A DNA stretch of 8,675 nt from Dehalococcoidales bacterium (GTDB taxonomy: Bacteria > Chloroflexota > Dehalococcoidia > Dehalococcoidales > UBA5760). The DNA lies in assembly GCA_028717305.1 (NCBI GenBank), contig JAQUOC010000055.1, positions 1 through 8,675 of the forward strand, given 5' to 3'. How positions within the stretch are numbered: position 1 is the stretch's first letter; each line of letters opens with the position of its first letter. Below are positions 5,750 to 8,675 of the stretch, one piece after another. Made by a program: the position numbers and the translations under genes. The notes beneath the pieces were generated by a model that ran no database searches, was not told where the DNA came from, and saw only the letters and a program-made list of their open reading frames with translations.

Positions 5750-6236
5750 CGCTGTCACCTCCTTGATTATTTATTGTTCTCAATTGCTGTCTGCCCTGTC
5801 CGTGCCAGCCACGGCCCGATTGGTGCGGCTGGATGGGCATAATGTTCGGTGTTTCACAGGTGGGGCATATCCGGGGCGGGTTGGTTATCATATCCTGAAA
5901 AGGAACGCCCCACCGGTGCCCGTTGATGCAGTAGAAGGGGCGTACCGCCATCTCGAAAGTGCCGCCCTCGATGCGTATCGCCTTGCCGTTGAGGAGGGCA
6001 TCGGCCAGCTTGCTGCGGGCTGAGCCCAGCACCCGGTGAAAGGTAGGCCGGGAAACGTTCATTTTCCGGGCGCACTCCGCCTGCTCCAGGACTTCCAGGT
6101 CTTTGAGCCGGATCGCCTCCGCTTCCTCTACGGAGAGGCATACCTCCTCGAGCAGCCGGTAGGGTATTCCCACCGGCTTGAAGAAGGTCACCTCGGGTAT
6201 CGAGCCTACACAGCGCCACTTCGGCATTCTGCCCAT
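5742..6236 (-). CDS. DUF134-family HTH regulator with C-terminal zinc-binding motif
   Basis: A 164-residue protein whose first ~92 residues match the DUF134 family: RCVGSIPEVTFFKPVGIP, LSVEEAEAIRLKDLE, a sigma70-region-4-like helix-turn-helix (QAECARKMNVSRPTFHRVL, about 52-70) and ALLNGKAIRIEGG. A second part carries C103-x3-H107 and C124-x2-C127, a likely zinc or metal site, then a basic polar tail. DUF134 proteins are presumed DNA-binding regulators, often encoded with DiNase/ORP genes. As the first gene of the operon, next to repeated motifs at its promoter, it is the natural candidate autoregulator, and the Cys/His part could sense metal or redox state; both points are inference. AAGGAT precedes the ATG by about 10 bases. 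An alternative ATG three codons in (6227) has a weaker ribosome site. Confidence 0.88.
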   Translation of the reverse strand: MGRMPKWRCVGSIPEVTFFKPVGIPYRLLEEVCLSVEEAEAIRLKDLEVLEQAECARKMNVSRPTFHRVLGSARSKLADALLNGKAIRIEGGTFEMAVRPFYCINGHRWGVPFQDMITNPPRICPTCETPNIMPIQPHQSGRGWHGQGRQQLRTINNQGGDSDV

Positions 6237-6262
6237 ATCTATTCTTATCCTTAATGTATTTA

Positions 6263-6307
6263 ACCTATGTCCACAATTACATTTTTATGGACCTATGTTC
6301 ATTATTA
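6263..6307. repeat. Two direct repeats in the operon promoter region, possible operator
   Basis: ACCTATGTCCACAATTA (6263-6279) and ACCTATGTTCATTATTA (6291-6307) agree at 14 of 17 positions and are spaced 28 bases start to start. Between them GTCCA (6269-6273) faces TGGAC (6288-6292) as an inverted pair. The right copy reaches the -10 box and probable start site of the leftward promoter; the left copy lies in the leader. That position suits a repressor site, most simply for the DUF134 protein encoded next to it. No protein-binding evidence is available. Confidence 0.5.
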
Positions 6308-6335
6308 TGATATAACTTTATATGAATGGTGTCAA
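6307..6335 (-). promoter_or_regulatory. Sigma70-type promoter of the DUF134/ORP-like operon
   Basis: Read leftward, a perfect -35 TTGACA (6335-6330) is followed after exactly 17 bases by TATCAT (6312-6307), five of six to the -10 consensus. Transcription would begin near 6300, giving a leader of about 63 bases before the DUF134 ATG at 6236. It is the best promoter match in the window and would serve the whole leftward gene set. Confidence 0.72.
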
Positions 6336-6340
6336 GAAAG

Positions 6341-6349
6341 TGCTAAAAT
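6341..6349 (+). promoter_or_regulatory. Possible extended -10 promoter for the YggS-family gene
   Basis: TGCTAAAAT is an extended -10 (TGn plus TAAAAT). It lies about 32 bases before the ATG at 6381, with GGGAG at 6370-6374 as the ribosome site. No good -35 is visible at the right distance. Other AT-rich hexamers further left (TATGAT at 6306-6311) could serve instead. Confidence 0.4.
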
Positions 6350-6380
6350 GTTGCTGACTTTAAGGAACAGGGAGACGACT

Positions 6381-7040
6381 ATGACGATTGCGGGAAACGT
6401 AAAGGCGATTCTGAGCGAGCTGCCGGAGGGGGTGGAGCTGGTGGCGGCGGCTAAAACAAGGAGTCCGGAGGAGGTCCTGGAGGCGATTGAGGCGGGGGTG
6501 GGGATTATCGGGGAAAACTATCTCCAGGAGGCGGAGCAGGTCTACCGTGTCATCGGGGGAAAGGTGAAGTGGCATTTTATCGGCAGCCTGCAGAAAAACA
6601 AGGTGGGCAAGGCGGTCAGGCTGTTCGATATGATCGAGACCGTTGATTCCAGGGAGATAGCCGGGGAGATTGACAGAAGGTGTGCCGGTATCGGCAAGGT
6701 TATGCCGGTACTGATTGAGATAAACAGCGGCCGGGAGAGCCAGAAGACAGGCCTCTTTCCGGAAGCGGCGATTGCAGTGATCAAGGAAATTTCAAGCTTC
6801 CCGAACTTGAAAGTAGAGGGGTTGATGACGATGGGCCCTCTGTGGGGGGATCCGGAAGACTCCCGGCCCTATTTCCGGGAAACGAAGAGAATTTTCGACG
6901 AAATCCGGGTTCTCGGCTTGCCCGGTGTTGAGATGCGCTACCTTTCCATGGGAATGACCAACTCCTACCGGGTTGCCGTCGAGGAAGGGGCCAATATCGT
7001 CCGGATAGGCACCAAGATATTCGGCGAGCGGAGCCGTTAG
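6381..7040 (+). CDS. yggS: YggS/PLPBP-family pyridoxal 5'-phosphate homeostasis protein
   Basis: A 219-residue single-domain TIM-barrel protein that binds PLP and helps keep free vitamin B6 and amino-acid pools in balance; no enzyme reaction is established for the family. The PLP lysine is K25 in VAAAKT. Other family blocks are IIGENYLQE, WHFIGSLQKNK, INSGRESQKTG, VEGLMTMGP, and LSMGMTNSYRVAVEEGANIVRIGTKIFG with its phosphate-binding Arg208-Ile-Gly. The frame is open from an ATG at 6267, but that reading would run through the promoter region. GGGAG six bases before the ATG at 6381, where MTIAGN begins like other YggS proteins, fixes the start. The N-terminus is about ten residues shorter than usual: the stretch between 'IAxN' and the PLP strand is trimmed. 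It is divergent from the metallocluster operon and followed by a convergent gene. Confidence 0.93.
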   Translation: MTIAGNVKAILSELPEGVELVAAAKTRSPEEVLEAIEAGVGIIGENYLQEAEQVYRVIGGKVKWHFIGSLQKNKVGKAVRLFDMIETVDSREIAGEIDRRCAGIGKVMPVLIEINSGRESQKTGLFPEAAIAVIKEISSFPNLKVEGLMTMGPLWGDPEDSRPYFRETKRIFDEIRVLGLPGVEMRYLSMGMTNSYRVAVEEGANIVRIGTKIFGERSR

Positions 7041-7144
7041 CAGCTTAATCACGGTCGGTCTTGGGCAATGCTGTGGTTGACTTAAACTACACTACACGCC
7101 GGCGAAAAAAACGGGTTGCGTTGGCACACTAGAATCGGTTGTGT

Positions 7145-7786
7145 TTAGAGGGGCAGCCGCTCGAGTCCGTTAGCGATGTCGTTCAGGTCGTCGAAGGGCG
7201 TGCAGGCGACCTTTATCTTCCGGAAGTAGGCCAGCAGGTCGCCGGTGGCGAAGATGTGGCAGGCCTGCAGTGCCGGGGGAGCGTCGGAGGTGCCGTTACC
7301 GGCGTAGATGACGCGGTAGCCCGATTCCTGGAACATCTTGAGATGGGCCTCTTTGAAGCCTTCTTCCATCTCTTTGCCTCCCGGTCCTAGGTAGCGTGCC
7401 TCGACGCCGTTGGAGGCGAAACCGGTCCTGGCGGCGAATACCCTGACGTTATCCAGCCCGATGTCTTCGAGGATTGACCGGATGTAGAAGTCCAGGCCGT
7501 TGGAGACGATGGCAAACTCTATCCCCTGCCGGCGGCAGCACTCGAGCAGATTGGCTAATCCCGGCCGTAGCTCCGCCTTCTCCTTGACCAGCTTGAGCAG
7601 GGTCTCTTTGTTCGCTTTAACCGTGGCAAAGGCCAGGGTGTTGAAGCGGCCCACCGATATTTTGCCGTCCTTGTACTCCTGGAACATCCGCCTCCAGCCC
7701 TTGTCGCCGAAGGCATCCAGTATCAGAAAGCTGATGTCTTCAAGAGTAATGGTACCGTCGAAATCACATTGAAATAGCGTCTTCAT
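7145..7786 (-). CDS. HAD-superfamily phosphatase, MtnX/phosphoserine-phosphatase-like
   Basis: A 213-residue HAD subfamily-IB hydrolase. Motif I is CDFDGTIT with nucleophile Asp8 and acid Asp10. Motif II is IVSNG with Ser95. The motif III lysine is probably in GFKEAHLK (K145 or K150), and motif IV is YAGNGTSDAPPA with Asn164 and Asp168. The helical cap between motifs I and II (about 15-85) matches the MtnX/SerB-like group, whose members remove phosphate from small metabolites such as the methionine-salvage intermediate HK-MTPenyl-1-P or phosphoserine. No other methionine-salvage gene is nearby, so the substrate is open. GNG in place of the more common GDG at motif IV also occurs in MtnX-like proteins. 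The Shine-Dalgarno is weak (AGGAATAGG about 10 bases upstream). It lies 92 bases downstream of def on the same strand and may be cotranscribed. Confidence 0.82.
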   Translation of the reverse strand: MKTLFQCDFDGTITLEDISFLILDAFGDKGWRRMFQEYKDGKISVGRFNTLAFATVKANKETLLKLVKEKAELRPGLANLLECCRRQGIEFAIVSNGLDFYIRSILEDIGLDNVRVFAARTGFASNGVEARYLGPGGKEMEEGFKEAHLKMFQESGYRVIYAGNGTSDAPPALQACHIFATGDLLAYFRKIKVACTPFDDLNDIANGLERLPL

Positions 7787-7878
7787 GGTGGTATTGCCTA
7801 TTCCTAAAATGGACTCTGAACTTGAGTTTCGAACCGGGCAGCCGGACGGGACAGCCGGGATCAGTAATATCCTCGGCT

Positions 7879-8373
7879 TTACATTCCCTCCGCCTCAGCT
7901 TCGGGCTCAACCCGGTACAGCTTATCCTGGCTTTCGATATGATCGATGTAGAGCGTCCCGTCCAGGTGGTCGATTTCATGCTCCAGGGCCTGGGCGAGCA
8001 GGCCGGTCGCTTTAATCCGGAGCGCCTTTCCCTGACGGTCGAGTCCCTTTACCGTGACCGAGAGCGAGCGCTTAATCTCGCCGCCGTAGCCCGGTACGCT
8101 CAGGCAGGCTTCGCTCACTTCTCGCTCCCCGCTGCGCTTGACAACTTCAGGGTTGATGATGGCGATTGGTTCTTCATCCGGCATCTGGACTACTATCACC
8201 CGCAGCGGTATGCCGACCTGGGGTGCCGCCAGCCCCACGCCGTTTGTGTAGTGCATCGTCTCTATCATATCATCGATCAGGCGCTGGACCGATTTGTCTA
8301 TCGAGGATACCCTCCTCGCTTTCTGTCTGAGCACCGAATCGTTGGGTAGGCAGTGCATTTCCCGGATTGACAT
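7879..8373 (-). CDS. def: Peptide deformylase
   Basis: A 164-residue enzyme that removes the formyl group from the N-terminal Met of new proteins. All three motifs are visible: motif 1 GVGLAAPQVG (45-54), motif 2 EACLSVPG (88-95) with metal ligand Cys90, and motif 3 QALEHEIDHLDGTLYIDH (128-145) with ligands His132 and His136 and catalytic Glu133. Motif 2 reads EACLS where most bacteria have EGCLS, a mild change that should not destroy activity. The length is normal. The acidic tail (EPEAEAEGM) is short. AAAGGAG precedes the ATG at 8373 at a rather long spacing (about 13 bases), but no better in-frame start exists nearby. A promoter lies about 70-100 bases upstream, divergent from the tRNA-Pro promoter. 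Confidence 0.96.
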   Translation of the reverse strand: MSIREMHCLPNDSVLRQKARRVSSIDKSVQRLIDDMIETMHYTNGVGLAAPQVGIPLRVIVVQMPDEEPIAIINPEVVKRSGEREVSEACLSVPGYGGEIKRSLSVTVKGLDRQGKALRIKATGLLAQALEHEIDHLDGTLYIDHIESQDKLYRVEPEAEAEGM

Positions 8374-8441
8374 CGTACTATGATTGCTCCTTTACCCTGC
8401 TGGCAGCGAGATTCGACGGCAAAACACGGCCGCCGGGACTA

Positions 8442-8471
8442 ATATTAGCAAATTCCGCTCGTTCCTGTCCA
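8442..8471 (-). promoter_or_regulatory. Promoter of def
   Basis: Read leftward, TGGACA (8471-8466, five of six to -35) is followed after 18 bases by TAATAT (8447-8442) preceded by TGC, an extended -10. The start would be near 8435, leaving a leader of about 62 bases before the def ATG. The -10 lies inside the perfect palindrome CTAATATTAG (8440-8449). Confidence 0.55.
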
Positions 8472-8498
8472 TTGCTTGTGCGGCAGGAGAGTTCCTGT

Positions 8499-8527
8499 TT
8501 GCCCGTCGTGGTGAATTATGCTAATAT
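8499..8527 (+). promoter_or_regulatory. Promoter of the tRNA-Pro gene
   Basis: TTGCCC (8499-8504, four of six) is followed after 17 bases by TAATAT (8522-8527) with the extended TGC in front. Transcription would start near 8534, about seven bases before the first base of the tRNA. The intact promoter suggests that the 5' end of this tRNA gene is in its native place and that the disruption lies downstream. Confidence 0.5.
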
Positions 8528-8540
8528 CTTGTAATAATGG

Positions 8541-8580
8541 CGGGGTGTAGCGCAGCCAGGTAGCGCACCTGAATGGGGTT
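8541..8580 (+). pseudogene. 5' half of a tRNA-Pro (anticodon GGG); 3' half not found
   Basis: The acceptor strand CGGGGTG is followed by TA, a D arm (GCGC-AGCCAGGTA-GCGC), A26, the anticodon stem strand CCTGA, and the loop ATGGGGT with anticodon GGG at 8575-8577. This is a textbook bacterial tRNA-Pro up to about position 39. The expected TCAGG, the T arm with its GGTTCGAAT-like loop and the closing CACCCCG do not appear anywhere to the end of the window. Instead TTATG gives a poor partner strand, and a long palindrome follows. It may be a truncated gene, an interrupted gene whose 3' half lies beyond 8675 (intron or insertion), or an assembly join. A functional tRNA cannot be drawn from the visible bases. 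Confidence 0.7.
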
Positions 8581-8592
8581 TATGTGCGTGGT

Positions 8593-8616
8593 GGGGACTC
8601 TCGGCCGAAAGTCCCC
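8593..8616 (+). terminator. Strong imperfect palindrome after the tRNA half; terminator-like hairpin
   Basis: GGGGACT (8593-8599) pairs with AGTCCCC (8610-8616). The helix continues inward past one C/A mismatch through TC/GA to a GGCC loop. The following GTCTTTGT is only weakly T-rich, so rho-independent termination is possible but not convincing. It could equally be the end of an inserted element or part of an intron fold. Confidence 0.4.
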
Positions 8617-8675
8617 CGTCTTTGTAGTGCTAACCTTGATGGTTTCGACTTTTCGCATTTCTTATCCTGAGAGAC

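Noticed and set aside
1..6236. Nitrogenase gene cluster
   Set aside because: NifX- and NifU-like proteins are present, but there are no nifHDK, nifEN or recognisable nifB genes, and the gene order matches ORP-type loci instead.
6267..6380. Upstream extension of the YggS-family gene from the ATG at 6267
   Set aside because: It would cover the promoter and repeat region, gives a low-quality N-terminus, and the ribosome site and family alignment both point to 6381.
7041..7144. Possible terminator between the convergent YggS-family and HAD genes (palindrome CGCCGGCG next to an A run)
   Set aside because: The palindrome is only eight bases with no loop, and the A/T run is not on the correct side of a stable hairpin for either gene.
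7835..7860. Short GC-rich direct repeat (two copies around CAGCCGG) between the HAD gene and def
   Set aside because: Too short and imperfect to mean more than chance in GC-rich DNA.
8541..8618. A complete degenerate tRNA ending at TCCCCCG (8612-8618)
   Set aside because: TCCCCCG could pair with most of the acceptor strand, but the same bases are used by the stronger palindrome, no T loop exists, and the length does not fit.
8524..8660. A 45-codon leftward frame starting MRKVETIK
   Set aside because: It has a fair ribosome site, but more than a third of it is the antisense of the tRNA half and its promoter-side bases; not supported as a gene without homologues.
1..8675. CRISPR array or phage genes
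   Set aside because: No regularly spaced repeats and no recognisable phage, transposase or integrase sequence were seen.

Overview
The window looks like chromosomal DNA from an anaerobic bacterium with moderately high GC. Two ferredoxin-containing MinD ATPases, FeMo-cofactor-type (NifX/ORP) proteins, a DUF134 regulator and a radical SAM enzyme form a mix typical of strict anaerobes. The overall style is compatible with Dehalococcoidia-like Chloroflexota, but that placement is an impression and was not tested.

Positions 1-6236 hold one tightly packed leftward gene set. In transcription order it is: DUF134 regulator, DUF5320-like coiled-coil protein, ORP-like DiNase protein with a Gly-rich linker and coiled-coil tail, small Gly-rich zinc-ribbon protein, two MinD/ferredoxin ATPases, a second DiNase protein, Mrp/NBP35 ATPase, NifU/IscU-type scaffold, MobB, and a radical SAM protein cut by the left edge. 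Most neighbours overlap or lie within about 55 bases of each other. A good sigma70-type promoter (TTGACA-N17-TATCAT) sits in front of the DUF134 gene, followed by repeated ACCTATGT motifs that may be an operator. The core resembles the orange protein (ORP) gene set known from Desulfovibrio. Here it is joined to iron-sulfur scaffold and molybdenum-cofactor genes, which suggests assembly or storage of a Mo- and/or Fe-S-containing metallocluster. That role is inference.

Positions 6237-8373 hold housekeeping genes. A YggS/PLPBP-type PLP protein diverges from the operon. Facing it are a HAD phosphatase and peptide deformylase (def), both leftward.

Positions 8374-8675 carry back-to-back promoters for def and for a tRNA-Pro(GGG) gene. 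Only the 5' half of that tRNA is recognisable. After the anticodon loop it changes into an unrelated sequence that begins with a strong imperfect palindrome, so the tRNA gene is broken, interrupted, or split by something that continues beyond the right edge.
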